DNA of 51,339 nucleotides, taken from contig JAJRRW010000141.1 of NCBI GenBank assembly GCA_024279115.1, positions 1 through 51,339 of the forward strand, written 5' to 3'. Below, piece after piece: positions 26,172 to 36,517 of the stretch. The notes beneath the pieces were generated by a model. It was not told where the DNA came from, did no database searches, and saw nothing but the letters and a program-made list of their open reading frames with translations. Position 1 is the first letter of the stretch; each line of letters starts with the position of its first letter. The stretch comes from Alphaproteobacteria bacterium. GTDB lineage: Bacteria > Pseudomonadota > Alphaproteobacteria > Rhizobiales > JAKIUO01. Made by a program: the position numbers and the translations under genes.

Positions 26172-27179
26172 TTGGTGCAGAAAATTTCACGCCGAAGAAT
26201 GATCACCATAGCAGCATGCGCGGCTGGGGCTGCAATGATGGGTGGCTCATATGGCTCATATGCTGCTGCAAGAAATACCGCCCGCCGCCCGCTAGTGTGG
26301 CGGGGACTGGCGCTTGGAGTAGACGCCCGTATTGTCCTTTATCATGAGGACGAGAGGATGGCGCTTGCCATTCTTGAACAGTGCCGCGCGGAGATAAACC
26401 GCCTTGAGCAGCTGTTCAGCCTCTATCGGGTCAATAGCTTGATCAATCAGCTCAATCGGGAGGGCCGGCTTGCCAGTCCAGCATTCGAGATGCTGGAGCT
26501 ATTGTCATTGGCACAGAGCATTTCCAAGCAAACAAACGGCGCTTTTGATATCACCGTGCAACCTGTGTGGCAGTTGTATGCCAAACATTTTGCAGACCAC
26601 GGCCCGCACGCCACGGGACCCGATCGTAAAGCCATTCGCGATGTGCTTGCGCTGGTCGACTATCGCAAAATCGGGTTGTCTGAGAAAGCGATAATATTGA
26701 ACAACAAAGGCATGGGAATTACCCTGAACGGTATCGCGCAAGGCTATATAACGGACCGTATTGCCAGCCTTTTGCGGCAATACGGATGCAGCAATGTGCT
26801 GATCGATCTGGGCGAGATCTATGGCATGGGCCAGAAACCGACTGGCGATCCCTGGACCGTGAACATTACTGACCCTGCTGGTAAAACGATGGCGAGGAAA
26901 CCAATGCCGCTCGAAAACCGGGCCATGGCGACATCGGGTGGTTATGGAACCTTGTTCTCCAGCAACGGCCAATATCACCATCTGTTCGCCCCTCGAACGG
27001 CCACAAGCACAAAAAAATACACATCCGTTACGGTAATTGCCAGCAACGCCGCGACCGCTGATGCCCTTTCAACGGCGTTTTCGGCTATGCCGCTCCATGA
27101 TATCAAAGGGACCCTGCGCCATTTCGCAGACGCATCGGCGATCATCATCCTGGCCAATGACGAGATCCTGGAGCTGTGA
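26172..27179 (+). CDS. nosX: FAD:protein FMN transferase NosX (ApbE family)
   Basis: Periplasmic flavin transferase that attaches FMN to NosR. A Tat-type signal is visible (SRRRMITIAACAAGAAMMGG). The ApbE core includes LEQLFSLYRVNSLINQLNREG, NGAFDITVQPVWQLY, GITLNGIAQGYITDRIASLLR, VLIDLGEIYGMG and ATSGGYGTLF; the C-terminal metal-binding part has SNAATADALSTAFSAMP. The start could be TTG 26172 or GTG 26175, with AAGGAA upstream. It ends the nos operon, 15 bases after nosL. The target threonine in NosR is present, so the pair is coherent. Confidence 0.95.
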   Translation: MVQKISRRRMITIAACAAGAAMMGGSYGSYAAARNTARRPLVWRGLALGVDARIVLYHEDERMALAILEQCRAEINRLEQLFSLYRVNSLINQLNREGRLASPAFEMLELLSLAQSISKQTNGAFDITVQPVWQLYAKHFADHGPHATGPDRKAIRDVLALVDYRKIGLSEKAIILNNKGMGITLNGIAQGYITDRIASLLRQYGCSNVLIDLGEIYGMGQKPTGDPWTVNITDPAGKTMARKPMPLENRAMATSGGYGTLFSSNGQYHHLFAPRTATSTKKYTSVTVIASNAATADALSTAFSAMPLHDIKGTLRHFADASAIIILANDEILEL

Positions 27180-27388
27180 TGCGTGCGCTGTCGCTTGTCA
27201 CCTGTTCGCCACTTGCTTTGTCTTTATTGTCAAAGCATAAAAACTGATCTGCGCCCCAGCGTCGCTTCAATCTGTTGAAGATGAATGAAGGGCCGGTATG
27301 TCAGGAATAAGTGCCGCGATATGGTGGTGATCTATATGGACACGACACCCAGATGTGATTTTGATGACTGTTGTGTAGGGAGTTTCCG

Positions 27389-27464
<76 letters not shown>

Positions 27465-27566
27465 CTAGGACAGGGCCGATATTCGCCCTTGTTGGATGGA
27501 AGAAAAAATCTAACATTGAGAGAGGGGCAAGTCCAGTCCACAGATGCTGTTCTCGCCCCGCCTCGG

Positions 27567-28874
27567 CTAGCTTTGATCAAATACGCGAGCAAAGATCGTA
27601 TCGACATGTTTGGTATGGTAGCCAAGGTCGAACTTGTCTTCCAGTTCGCTAAGTGACAAGGCGTCCATGACATCGCTATCGGCTTTTAATTCGGTCAGAA
27701 AATCCTTTTGCTGCTCCCATACTTTCATGGCGTTGCGTTGCACGATGCTATAGGCGCTTTCGCGCGATACCCCTGCCTGGGTGAGCGCCAGCAGGACGCG
27801 CTGCGAATGCATGAGCCCGCCTAGCTTATCCATGTTCTCTTGCATGCGGCCAGGATAAACAATGAGCTTTTCAATGACGCCAGACAAGCGCGTCAGGGCG
27901 AAATCCAACGTGATTGTGGCATCGGGGCCGATCATACGCTCAACGGAGGAGTGAGAAATATCGCGTTCATGCCACAAGGCGACATTTTCCATGGCCGGCA
28001 GGGCATAGGCACGTACCATGCGCGCCAGGCCAGTGAGGTTTTCAGTGAGGATCGGATTGCGCTTGTGGGGCATGGCGCTTGAGCCTTTTTGCCCGGGCGA
28101 AAAATATTCCTCGACTTCCAGAACCTCGGTGCGTTGAAGATGGCGGATCTCGACCGACAGACGTTCAACAGAGCTGGCAATAACGCCAAGGGTGGCAAAG
28201 AACATGGCGTGACGATCGCGCGGGATCACCTGGGTGGAGACCGGCTCGACGCTTAGTCCCATTTTTTGCGCCACATGAGCTTCCACCTGCGGATCAATAT
28301 TGGCAAAGGTGCCAACGGCGCCCGAGATGGCGCAAGTGGCAATCTCTTCTCTTGCCAGGATCAGGCGTTTTTTGGCGCGATCAAACTCGGCATAGGCGGT
28401 GGCCATTTTCAGGCCAAAAGTGATGGGTTCGGCGTGAATAGCATGAGAGCGCCCGATGCATACAGCGTTCTTATATTCATAGGCGCGTTCTTTGAGAGCC
28501 GCCAGCAGCCGGTCGAGATCGGCAATCATCAGATCGGCGGCCTTGGTGAGCTGCACGTTAAAGCAGGTATCAAGCACATCCGAGGAGGTCATGCCTTGAT
28601 GGATGAAACGGGCCTCATCGCCAACAATGTCTGACAGATGGGTCAAAAAAGCGATCACATCATGTTTGACCTCGCGTTCGATTTCGTCAATGCGGTCAAT
28701 GTCGAAGGTGGCGCTGCCGCCTTTTTCCCAGATCACTTTGGCAGCTTCGATCGGGATCACTCCCATATCGGCCAGGGCATCAGCAGCGTGGGCCTCAATT
28801 TCGAACCAGATGCGGAATTTGCTTTCAGGAGACCAGATGTCTGTCATCTCTTTACGGGAATAGCGGGGGATCAT
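27567..28874 (-). CDS. purB: Adenylosuccinate lyase
   Basis: Catalyses two steps of purine synthesis: SAICAR to AICAR, and adenylosuccinate to AMP. The 435-residue product starts MIPRYSRKEMTDIWSPESKFRIWFEIE, has the histidine-bearing HQGMTSSDVLDT and GRSHAIHAEPITFGLK segments, and the superfamily signature GSSAMPHKRNPI. Length and architecture are standard. It stands alone on the minus strand, followed by tRNA-Lys. Confidence 0.97.
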   Translation of the reverse strand: MIPRYSRKEMTDIWSPESKFRIWFEIEAHAADALADMGVIPIEAAKVIWEKGGSATFDIDRIDEIEREVKHDVIAFLTHLSDIVGDEARFIHQGMTSSDVLDTCFNVQLTKAADLMIADLDRLLAALKERAYEYKNAVCIGRSHAIHAEPITFGLKMATAYAEFDRAKKRLILAREEIATCAISGAVGTFANIDPQVEAHVAQKMGLSVEPVSTQVIPRDRHAMFFATLGVIASSVERLSVEIRHLQRTEVLEVEEYFSPGQKGSSAMPHKRNPILTENLTGLARMVRAYALPAMENVALWHERDISHSSVERMIGPDATITLDFALTRLSGVIEKLIVYPGRMQENMDKLGGLMHSQRVLLALTQAGVSRESAYSIVQRNAMKVWEQQKDFLTELKADSDVMDALSLSELEDKFDLGYHTKHVDTIFARVFDQS

Positions 28875-29119
28875 GAGCCAACTCTTTTTATGGTTGAGGC
28901 CGGTGGGGGCGGTTAAGGGAACAAGGAACGCATTGATCTGTTAAACAAAACCAGCAAGCGACAGAAAACCAAGGGCTGGCAATTGCGTGGACAGATGTTC
29001 TTTAGCAAACCCGTCTGCAAGTTTCAAACCCAGCAGTGAATTAAAAACCATAAGTCGAGCAAAACGGGCGCTGGCCTTGAAGGGGGGGGTATTGCGCCCC
29101 GCCCGGCAATCAAAGCGGT

Positions 29120-29251
29120 GCTATAGCAGTGACAATGGCGCGCCGGTCGGGGTATTTGACGATTTCAATATGGCGGGAGGCGCGCGCAATATTGGCCATG
29201 GCAGCCACAAGGTTTTGCGGTTTTTGATGGCTGTTCAATGAGGCGGTCAAT
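29120..29251 (-). CDS. Possible small protein, about 43 residues, unrecognised
   Basis: On the minus strand a short frame reads LNSHQKPQNLVAAMANIARASRHIEIVKYPDRRAIVTAIAPL and stops near 29120; it could extend upstream through the tandem repeat. Amino-acid composition looks protein-like and codon third positions resemble those of neighbours, but there is no clear ribosome site or ATG at the start. It is too short for the track. It may be a remnant of a longer gene. Confidence 0.25.
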
Positions 29252-29276
29252 CGGGCCTTCAATCGGGCCTTCAATG
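29247..29276. repeat. 12-bp tandem repeat
   Basis: tcaatcgggcct is present twice in tandem (29247-29258 and 29259-29270), followed by a partial copy, tcaatg. It lies in the intergenic stretch upstream of the MMPL gene. Confidence 0.75.
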
Positions 29277-29626
29277 GGGGGGCAAAAATAGATGCAGTAA
29301 AACACGAATATTTTCAGTATCGATTGATTTTGCGATGGAAATTCGATTATGGTCAGGATAATAATGACTTGATGGGAGTTACGTTAATTTCTGCAATGGG
29401 ACTGTTGGGCCTCTTGCGAACTTGCACTATGATACCGCGAAATATAAGAGGTTCTTTGCTGGGCGTCTTGATGTTTGACCATCGTGATTGTGAAAAGTGA
29501 AGGCCCTGGCCATTGAGCAAGCAGCTTTAACAGTATATCGTTGCTAAAGAGCGTTGAAATGATTTGATCGCAAAAGCCGTGCAGGTGTTTTACAGCTGTA
29601 ACACGGCACAAATCAGAAATGGAATT

Positions 29627-32044
29627 ATGGACGAGCATAAAACACCACGCGCTGATGGCCAACAAGACCAGGGTAATCCACCAGTAGTCCAGCGCGAACT
29701 CGAACAGCAATCGGTTGATCGCTCTCCCCCACAACCTGACCTCTTGTCTGGTGAAAATACGGGACTGGGCCTTGGGCTTGGTCTTGAGCGGATTGGTTCA
29801 GTGGCGATCACACGGCCCTGGCTTTGGCTGCTGGTTATGTTGATTATCTCTTTGATCGCGAGCTTTGGTCTGACCCGATTAAATGTTGATGACAGTCTGA
29901 CGGAGCTGTTTCGTTCAGATTCGCTCGAATTCAAAAAATATGAAGTCCTGACCAAGCGTTTTCCCGCCAGCGAATATGATGTGCTCATAGTGGTCGAGCA
30001 TCCTGATCTGTTGACGCCCGATCGGATAGAGCGTTTGCGCGAGATCACCCTTGAGCTCGATTTTGTGGCAGCCAATCAAGGTATTATTTCCATTTTTTCG
30101 GCCCGTGAACCGCCCAGCGACAAGCCGATACCGGCGCCCTTGATCCCGGCTGAAATTCCCCAGGGAGAAAAATTTGAAACGCTCAAGCAGCGTATTTTGA
30201 CCGATGAGATCGTTGGCGGCAAAATGATCTCCAAGGATGGCACATTGGCGCTTATTGTCATGGCGCTTAACCGAGAAGCGGTGATCAAAGAGGGGCTGAA
30301 AAAAATCGTTGCCAGCATCAGAACCGCTGTCGATGAACAGGTGAGCGGGACCCAGATGAAAGCGACGCTTTCGGGGCCCCCGGTGATACAATTGGAAATT
30401 CGCAATGCCGTGCTGGCCGACAGGATTATCTATAATAGTCTGGGCTTCATTCTTGGTACCATTGTCTGCTTGTTGTTTTTCCGCTCAATCGCTTTGACAT
30501 TGATCACCATTGCGGCGCCTGCCATGGCTATTTTATGGTCGCTGGGTGCTCTGGGTCTGGTCGGTATCGAGCTGAACCTGTTTTTGAATGTCATCACGCC
30601 ATTGATTATGGTAATCGCCTATTCCGATGCCACCCATATGATGTTTGTCATTCGCCGCCATTTGCGATTGGGATATAACAGGGTTGAGGCGGTTAAACAG
30701 GCGATTTATGAAGTGGGACCAGCCTGCGTTTTAACGTCCTTTACCACCGCTGTGGCTCTGTCGTCACTGATCTTTGCAAGTTCGGCGCTGATCAGGACTT
30801 TCGGGATCGTTGCCGCGTTCTCGACGATCATTTCCTTCCTTGCGGTGATTATATTGGTGCCGGTGCTAAGCGTGCTGCTTTTGCGCAATGAAGCCCAGTA
30901 CACCAAGCCCCGGAAACAAAGCGTCAGCTTTGGCAGGCTGCTTTCGAGTGGGGCGTCCTGGGTGGGGGATAGTGTGCGCAAGCATGCTGGGACCTATGCG
31001 CTGATTGGCTACCTGTTGACCATCATTTTCGGTGCCGCCTATCTCTCGCTTGAACCCCGCTACCGCCTGGCCGATCAGGTGCCGGACCGGGAAGAGGCGA
31101 TTGCGGCGTCCGGGGCTCTTGATGATAAGCTCACCGGCGCCAACCCGGTCCATATCATGATTGAGCTTGGCGAGGGCAAGCGGCTATATAGCCGCGAAAC
31201 GCTGGGACTGATTGCCGAAGCGCAAAAGATCATGGAAAAATCACCGGATATGGGCAATATCTGGTCGCTTGAGGTGTTGCGTCGCTGGTTGATTGATAAA
31301 GGTGAAATCGATGCCGAGACCTTGAAAAAATATGTCGATGTGCTGCCCAAAACGCTGACCCGGCGGTTTATTTCGGAAGACGAGAAAACGGTGCTGATTA
31401 CCGGCCGGATGCCGGATCTCAACGCCGCCAACCTGTTGCCGGTTGTCGATAAAATCGACAAGCAGTTGCGCTTGTTGCGTATTGCTCATGCCGATTACGA
31501 ACTCTCCGTGACAGGACTTCCAGCCATCGCAGCTCGCAATAGCGCGCAAATGATCGGCGAGCTGGGGTTTGGCCTGATGTCAACGATCGCCATTGTCGTG
31601 GCGTTGATCGCTGTGGTGTTTAGGTCGTTCTATGCGGCGCTCGCCAGTATCATCCCCAATCTGTTCCCGATATTTACGGCAGGTTTTGTCCTTTATCTAT
31701 CAGGATATGGTTTGCAGTTTTCGTCAGCTGTTGCGTTGACGGTGGCCTTTGGTCTGGCGGTCAATGATACCATCCACTTTTTACATCGATTGCATCTGGA
31801 GCGACAAAACGGTCATAAGGACTCTGTGACCCGCACCGTCAAGCTGATGGGGCCGGTCTTGATGCTGACAACGATTGTGCTGGTACTGGGCCTGGCTGTC
31901 ACCGCTTTTTCGGGGCTGCCTAGCTTGCGCATGTTTGGCTGGCTATCGGCGATAACCCTGATTGCTGCTTTTTTTGGCGATATTGTTCTCTTGCCCGCCT
32001 ATTACAATCTTGAAAAGCGCATCACTGGCAGAGGGGATGATTAA
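29627..32044 (+). CDS. MMPL/RND-family transporter
   Basis: An inner-membrane protein of about 805 residues with the duplicated MMPL layout: an N-terminal span (WLWLLVMLIISLIASFGL), a periplasmic loop containing NVDDSLTELFRSDS, a bundle of spans with NVITPLIMVIAYSDATHMMF, then a repeat of the same pattern with AFGLAVNDTIHFLHRLHLER in the second half. The two DATH/NDTIH motifs sit where proton-relay residues occur in this superfamily. I prefer the ATG at 29627 over the TTG at 29564. The substrate is unknown; relatives export lipids, hopanoids or drugs. No adaptor or outer-membrane channel gene is adjacent. Confidence 0.88.
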   Translation: MDEHKTPRADGQQDQGNPPVVQRELEQQSVDRSPPQPDLLSGENTGLGLGLGLERIGSVAITRPWLWLLVMLIISLIASFGLTRLNVDDSLTELFRSDSLEFKKYEVLTKRFPASEYDVLIVVEHPDLLTPDRIERLREITLELDFVAANQGIISIFSAREPPSDKPIPAPLIPAEIPQGEKFETLKQRILTDEIVGGKMISKDGTLALIVMALNREAVIKEGLKKIVASIRTAVDEQVSGTQMKATLSGPPVIQLEIRNAVLADRIIYNSLGFILGTIVCLLFFRSIALTLITIAAPAMAILWSLGALGLVGIELNLFLNVITPLIMVIAYSDATHMMFVIRRHLRLGYNRVEAVKQAIYEVGPACVLTSFTTAVALSSLIFASSALIRTFGIVAAFSTIISFLAVIILVPVLSVLLLRNEAQYTKPRKQSVSFGRLLSSGASWVGDSVRKHAGTYALIGYLLTIIFGAAYLSLEPRYRLADQVPDREEAIAASGALDDKLTGANPVHIMIELGEGKRLYSRETLGLIAEAQKIMEKSPDMGNIWSLEVLRRWLIDKGEIDAETLKKYVDVLPKTLTRRFISEDEKTVLITGRMPDLNAANLLPVVDKIDKQLRLLRIAHADYELSVTGLPAIAARNSAQMIGELGFGLMSTIAIVVALIAVVFRSFYAALASIIPNLFPIFTAGFVLYLSGYGLQFSSAVALTVAFGLAVNDTIHFLHRLHLERQNGHKDSVTRTVKLMGPVLMLTTIVLVLGLAVTAFSGLPSLRMFGWLSAITLIAAFFGDIVLLPAYYNLEKRITGRGDD

Positions 32045-32185
32045 AGGCCTCTGATCGACAAGAAAACGACATAACACAAACAGACCGTAAAAATGATGAT
32101 GATCATGCTTGCGTCGTCGCGTAAAAGCTGTGAATAACAAGTTTAGATCTTTCCAATTTAACATAGGTGCATTACATCAACGCCG

Positions 32186-35100
32186 ATGCCCAAAAGAACA
32201 GACATAAAAACCATCCTGATCATCGGGGCAGGTCCAATCGTGATTGGGCAAGCTTGCGAATTTGATTATTCGGGTACCCAGGCCTGCCGGGCGCTCAAAG
32301 ATGATGGCTATCGCGTCGTGTTGGTGAACTCCAACCCCGCCACTATTATGACCGACCCGGAGCTGGCCGACGCCACCTATATCGAGCCGATCACCCCTGA
32401 AATTGTGGCGATGGTGATTGAGAAAGAACGTCCCGACGCGCTGTTGCCGACCATGGGGGGGCAAACAGCCCTCAATACGGCTTTGTCGCTGGAGCGCGAT
32501 GGTATTTTGGAGCAATATGGGGTCGAATTGATCGGTGCCAAGGCGCATGTCATTGACAAGGCGGAAGATCGGGATTTGTTCCGCCAGGCGATGGATAAAA
32601 TCGGCCTGGAAACCCCGCGCTCCATGCTTGCTCATAATCTCACCGAGGCCATCGAAGCGCTGGAATTTATTGGTTTGCCTGCCATCATGCGTCCCTCATT
32701 TACAATGGGCGGCACTGGAGGCGGCGTTGCGTATAACCGCGAGGAATATCTGGAAATCATCGAGCGCGGTATCGATGCATCCCCTACCAATGAGGTGCTT
32801 GTTGAAGAAAGCATTATAGGCTGGAAAGAATATGAAATGGAGGTCGTTCGCGACAAGGATGATAATTGTATTATCATCTGCTCCATCGAAAATGTTGACC
32901 CCATGGGGGTTCATACTGGTGACAGTATAACGGTCGCCCCGGCCCTGACGCTGTCTGATAAAGAATATCAAATCATGCGCAACGCGTCGATTGCGGTGTT
33001 GCGGGAAATCGGCGTCGAAACCGGTGGCTCCAATGTGCAATTTGCCGTCAATCCTGCCGATGGCCGCCTGATCGTTATTGAAATGAACCCGCGGGTCTCG
33101 CGCTCCTCTGCATTGGCCTCAAAAGCCACAGGGTTCCCGATTGCCAAGGTGGCGACAAAACTGGCGGTTGGCTATACGCTGGACGAGCTTAAAAATGAAA
33201 TTACCGGTGGCGCCACTCCAGCCAGTTTTGAACCGACCATCGATTATGTGGTGACAAAAATCCCGCGCTTTGCGTTTGAGAAATTTCCCGGCGCTGAATC
33301 CGTTTTAAGTACCGCCATGAAGTCTGTTGGTGAGGTCATGGCGATTGGCCGGACTTTTACAGAAAGCCTGCAAAAGGCATTGCGCTCGCTTGAAACGGAT
33401 CTTGACGGGCTCGATGAAATAGAATTTGAGGGTCTGGGGCAGGGGGATGACAAGAATGTCATTCGCTCGCTTTTGTCCAAGGCTACGCCAGACCGGCTGG
33501 TAAATGTGGCGCAGGCTCTTCGTCACGGGGTCAGCCATGAGCGCATTTTTGATCTGTGCCGCATCGATCCTTGGTTTATTGACCGATTGCAAGAGGTGGT
33601 CGATCTGGAACGTCAGGTCGAGGCTCACGGGTTGCCCCAAAGCGCAGAGCTGTGTGCCAATTTGAAATCCTACGGATTTTCTGACCGACGGCTGGCCATC
33701 CTTGCCGGACTGGATGCCAAAACCGTGCGTCAGCAACGCTTGGAGCTGGGCATCAGGCCGGTGTTCAAACGCATCGACAGTTGTGCCGCCGAATTTGCCT
33801 CCCCAACCGCCTATATGTATTCGACCTATGAGCGCCCCTTGCTTGAGGAGCCCATTTGTGAAGCGCGTCCCAGCGACAAGGAAAAGGTGATCATTCTTGG
33901 CGGCGGACTCAACCGTATCGGACAGGGCATCGAATTTGACTATTGTTGCTGTCATGCGGCCTTTGCCCTGCAAGATGCGGGCATCGAGACCATCATGGTC
34001 AATTGCAACCCCGAAACCGTCTCGACAGATTATGACACCTCGGATCGCTTGTATTTTGAACCTTTGAGCGAAGAAGATGTTCTGGAAATCATTCACAAGG
34101 AACAGCAAAACGGCACCCTGAAGGGGATCATTGTGCAGCTTGGAGGGCAGACGCCGTTGAAGCTGGCAGCGGCTCTGGAGCGCGAAAACATACCTATTCT
34201 GGGCACGGAGCCCGACGCGATTGATCTCGCCGAGGATCGTGATCGCTTTAAGGAGCTGGTGGACAAGCTGGGTCTCAAACAGCCAAATAACGGCATTGCT
34301 CACACAGAAGACGAGGCCCGCGAAATTGCCAGACGGATCGGCTTTCCCGTGGTCATTCGGCCCTCTTATGTGCTTGGCGGGCGGGCCATGGAAATTGTCC
34401 ATGATGAGCAGCAGCTCGATCGCTATATAGCTGAAGCCGTCAATGTTTCCGGCGATAGCCCGGTGCTGATCGACAGTTTTTTGCGCGATGCCATCGAGGT
34501 GGATGTGGATGCCATATGTGACGAACATGATATTTTCGTCAGCGGCATCATGCAGCATATTGAAGAAGCTGGTATTCATTCGGGGGATAGCGCTTGTTCA
34601 TTGCCGCCCTATTCACTTGATGATGATATTTTGCAAGAATTGCACCGGCAAACCGGTGCGCTGGCCCGCGCCTTGCGCGTCAAAGGGCTGATGAATGTGC
34701 AATTTGCCATTAAAGATCGCGATATTTATCTTATCGAGGTCAATCCAAGGGCTTCACGGACCGTTCCCTTCGTTGCCAAGGTGATCGGCATGCCATTGGC
34801 TGGCATTGCCACCAAGGTGATGGCCGGGACGCCGTTAGCGCAGCTTGAACTAAAGACCCCCGAATATGATCATATTGCCGTCAAGGAAGCGGTTTTCCCG
34901 TTTGATCGTTTTCCAGGGGTTGATCCGGTGCTTGGCCCTGAAATGCGCTCGACAGGTGAAGTCATGGGCATAGATCGTGATTTTGCCCTGGCTTTTGCCA
35001 AAAGTCAGCTAGGGGCAGGAGCCACTTTGCCACTCAAAGGGACTGTCTTTGTATCGGTACGCGATGTGGACAAGGAGCGGGTGATCGGCTCGGTTCGTCA

Positions 35101-35446
35101 TTTGGTCAAATTGGGGTTCAAGGTCATTGCAACGGGCGGTACACAGCGCTACCTGGTGGAAAACGGGCTCGAATGTGAGCGTGTTTTCAAGGTCCATGAG
35201 GGGCGCCCAAATATCGTTGATGCGATCAAAAATGGTGAAGTCGATATGGTCATCAATACCACAGAAGGGGCCAAAGCGCACTCCGATAGTGCCTCGATCA
35301 GGCGAACGGCCTTGCTTCATCATGTTCCTTACTATACAACCATCGCCGGGGTGAACGCTGTAACCAAAGCAATACAGGCTTTGAAGGACGAGCGATTGGA
35401 TGTGGTGCCTATTCAGGACTACACGGTTTCCCCCCCATTGGTATGA
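32186..35446 (+). CDS. carB: Carbamoyl-phosphate synthase large subunit
   Basis: Makes carbamoyl phosphate from bicarbonate, ATP and glutamine-derived ammonia for arginine and pyrimidine synthesis. The 1086-residue protein has two ATP-grasp halves, beginning [20 protein letters not shown] and later [22 protein letters not shown], with the matching [17 protein letters not shown] and [17 protein letters not shown] segments. The C-terminal allosteric MGS-like domain ([15 protein letters not shown], then [22 protein letters not shown]) is present. carA is not in the window. greA follows downstream, an order common in alphaproteobacteria. Confidence 0.98.
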   Translation: MPKRTDIKTILIIGAGPIVIGQACEFDYSGTQACRALKDDGYRVVLVNSNPATIMTDPELADATYIEPITPEIVAMVIEKERPDALLPTMGGQTALNTALSLERDGILEQYGVELIGAKAHVIDKAEDRDLFRQAMDKIGLETPRSMLAHNLTEAIEALEFIGLPAIMRPSFTMGGTGGGVAYNREEYLEIIERGIDASPTNEVLVEESIIGWKEYEMEVVRDKDDNCIIICSIENVDPMGVHTGDSITVAPALTLSDKEYQIMRNASIAVLREIGVETGGSNVQFAVNPADGRLIVIEMNPRVSRSSALASKATGFPIAKVATKLAVGYTLDELKNEITGGATPASFEPTIDYVVTKIPRFAFEKFPGAESVLSTAMKSVGEVMAIGRTFTESLQKALRSLETDLDGLDEIEFEGLGQGDDKNVIRSLLSKATPDRLVNVAQALRHGVSHERIFDLCRIDPWFIDRLQEVVDLERQVEAHGLPQSAELCANLKSYGFSDRRLAILAGLDAKTVRQQRLELGIRPVFKRIDSCAAEFASPTAYMYSTYERPLLEEPICEARPSDKEKVIILGGGLNRIGQGIEFDYCCCHAAFALQDAGIETIMVNCNPETVSTDYDTSDRLYFEPLSEEDVLEIIHKEQQNGTLKGIIVQLGGQTPLKLAAALERENIPILGTEPDAIDLAEDRDRFKELVDKLGLKQPNNGIAHTEDEAREIARRIGFPVVIRPSYVLGGRAMEIVHDEQQLDRYIAEAVNVSGDSPVLIDSFLRDAIEVDVDAICDEHDIFVSGIMQHIEEAGIHSGDSACSLPPYSLDDDILQELHRQTGALARALRVKGLMNVQFAIKDRDIYLIEVNPRASRTVPFVAKVIGMPLAGIATKVMAGTPLAQLELKTPEYDHIAVKEAVFPFDRFPGVDPVLGPEMRSTGEVMGIDRDFALAFAKSQLGAGATLPLKGTVFVSVRDVDKERVIGSVRHLVKLGFKVIATGGTQRYLVENGLECERVFKVHEGRPNIVDAIKNGEVDMVINTTEGAKAHSDSASIRRTALLHHVPYYTTIAGVNAVTKAIQALKDERLDVVPIQDYTVSPPLV

Positions 35447-35517
35447 CCGCGTAGTTTCAGTGTGGCGAGCAGCAATGCTTTGTAATCTCATGTAAATGAC
35501 AAAGAGTTAAATAGAGA

Positions 35518-35533
35518 GGTGAGAATTCTCACC
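35518..35533. promoter_or_regulatory. Perfect 16-bp palindrome upstream of greA
   Basis: ggtgagaattctcacc is self-complementary and lies 17 bases before the greA ATG, immediately next to the GGGAGGAA ribosome site. It could fold in the 5' leader and affect translation, or bind a regulator. Confidence 0.4.
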
Positions 35534-35550
35534 GCGGGAGGAAAGATATT

Positions 35551-36030
35551 ATGTCAATCGATAAAGTCCCGATGACACCTGAAGGTCACGCGGCGCTTGA
35601 AAAAGAAGCCAAACACCTGAAATCCGTCGAGCGCCCTCGGATCATCAAGGCGATCGCCGAAGCGCGGGCTCATGGTGATCTATCGGAAAATGCCGAATAT
35701 CATGCGGCCAAGGAACAGCAAGGCATGACCGAAGCCCGGGTTAAGGAGCTGGAGAGCACTTTATCGCGTGCCGAGATCATAGACATCTCTTCGATGGCCA
35801 GCGACAAGATCAAGTTTGGTGCCACCGTGACGATAGTCGATGAGGATACGGATGAGGAAATCCGCTATCAATTGGTCGGGGATTATGAATCTGACGCCAA
35901 AAATGGCAAAATATCCGTTAGTTCCCCGGTTGCCAGAGCTTTGATGGGCAAGGAAGTCGGTGATTCGACAGAAGTCGCGACGCCTGGAGGCGGGCGCTAT
36001 TTCGAGATCTTGAAAATAGAATATCTCTAA
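35551..36030 (+). CDS. greA: Transcription elongation factor GreA
   Basis: GreA rescues backtracked RNA polymerase by stimulating transcript cleavage. The 159-residue protein has the N-terminal coiled coil with [28 protein letters not shown], carrying the acidic tip residues in the loop, and the C-terminal FKBP-like part [23 protein letters not shown]. Length is standard. A strong GGGAGGAAAG ribosome site precedes the ATG. Confidence 0.98.
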   Translation: MSIDKVPMTPEGHAALEKEAKHLKSVERPRIIKAIAEARAHGDLSENAEYHAAKEQQGMTEARVKELESTLSRAEIIDISSMASDKIKFGATVTIVDEDTDEEIRYQLVGDYESDAKNGKISVSSPVARALMGKEVGDSTEVATPGGGRYFEILKIEYL

Positions 36031-36086
36031 AGAGCGGTTTGCTCGATATTGTTAGCCGATTGGTGGCTCAAAAACCTGACAAAATA

Positions 36087-36123
36087 AAAGGCTGCCCGGT
36101 GATCCATCACCGGGCAGCCTTTT
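36087..36123. terminator. Strong bidirectional terminator between greA and rpmE
   Basis: AAAAGGCTGCCCGGTGA-tcca-TCACCGGGCAGCCTTTT forms a 16-17 bp stem with a four-base loop. The flanking A and T runs suit termination of both the rightward greA transcript and the leftward rpmE transcript. Confidence 0.92.
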
Positions 36124-36145
36124 GATTTTTCGTTGACTGGTCATT

Positions 36146-36367
36146 TTAACCAAGAAAGCCGTCAAATTTGGCTTTAAAACGCGACAGACGACCACCACGG
36201 TCGGTAAGATGTTGTCCACCACCAGTCCAGGCCGGATGCGTATTGGTGTCAATGTCGAGCTTCAACTCGTCATTTTCCTTGCCAAAGGTGGAATAGGTCT
36301 CAAATGTCGAGCCGTCGGTCATGACCACGGTGATTTTATGGTATTCTGGGTGTAGTTCTTTTTTCAT
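36146..36367 (-). CDS. rpmE: 50S ribosomal protein L31
   Basis: A 73-residue ribosomal protein: [29 protein letters not shown], then [16 protein letters not shown] and [15 protein letters not shown]. It lacks the zinc-binding CxxC found in the zinc form, so it is a zinc-independent version typical of alphaproteobacteria. The track ORF starts earlier, but the ATG at 36367 opens the conserved sequence and has GAGGA upstream. Confidence 0.96.
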   Translation of the reverse strand: MKKELHPEYHKITVVMTDGSTFETYSTFGKENDELKLDIDTNTHPAWTGGGQHLTDRGGRLSRFKAKFDGFLG

Positions 36368-36517
36368 AGTGTCCTCATCGTGGGATGATCTGGCGGCCTT
36401 TGGCAAAATTGCACAAATGCCCACCATTGGAATGTCAAGCGGATCTTATATCCTATCTGGTGACGACAGACAAGTGTCAAAACCCCAAATAATAGATCGT
36501 CAGCGCGAATATTTGGC

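Larger units (their letters stand above)
28875..29626. other. Gene-poor stretch between purB and the MMPL exporter
   Basis: About 750 bases with no recognised gene. It contains a poly-G run (gggggggg) near 29081-29089, a short tandem repeat near 29247, and a possible small minus-strand reading frame at roughly 29120-29276. Promoters for purB (leftward) and the MMPL gene (rightward) must lie here, but I cannot place them. Confidence 0.5.

Noticed and set aside
33305-34579. Minus-strand ORF of 424 residues inside carB
   Set aside because: Antisense shadow of carB caused by codon bias.
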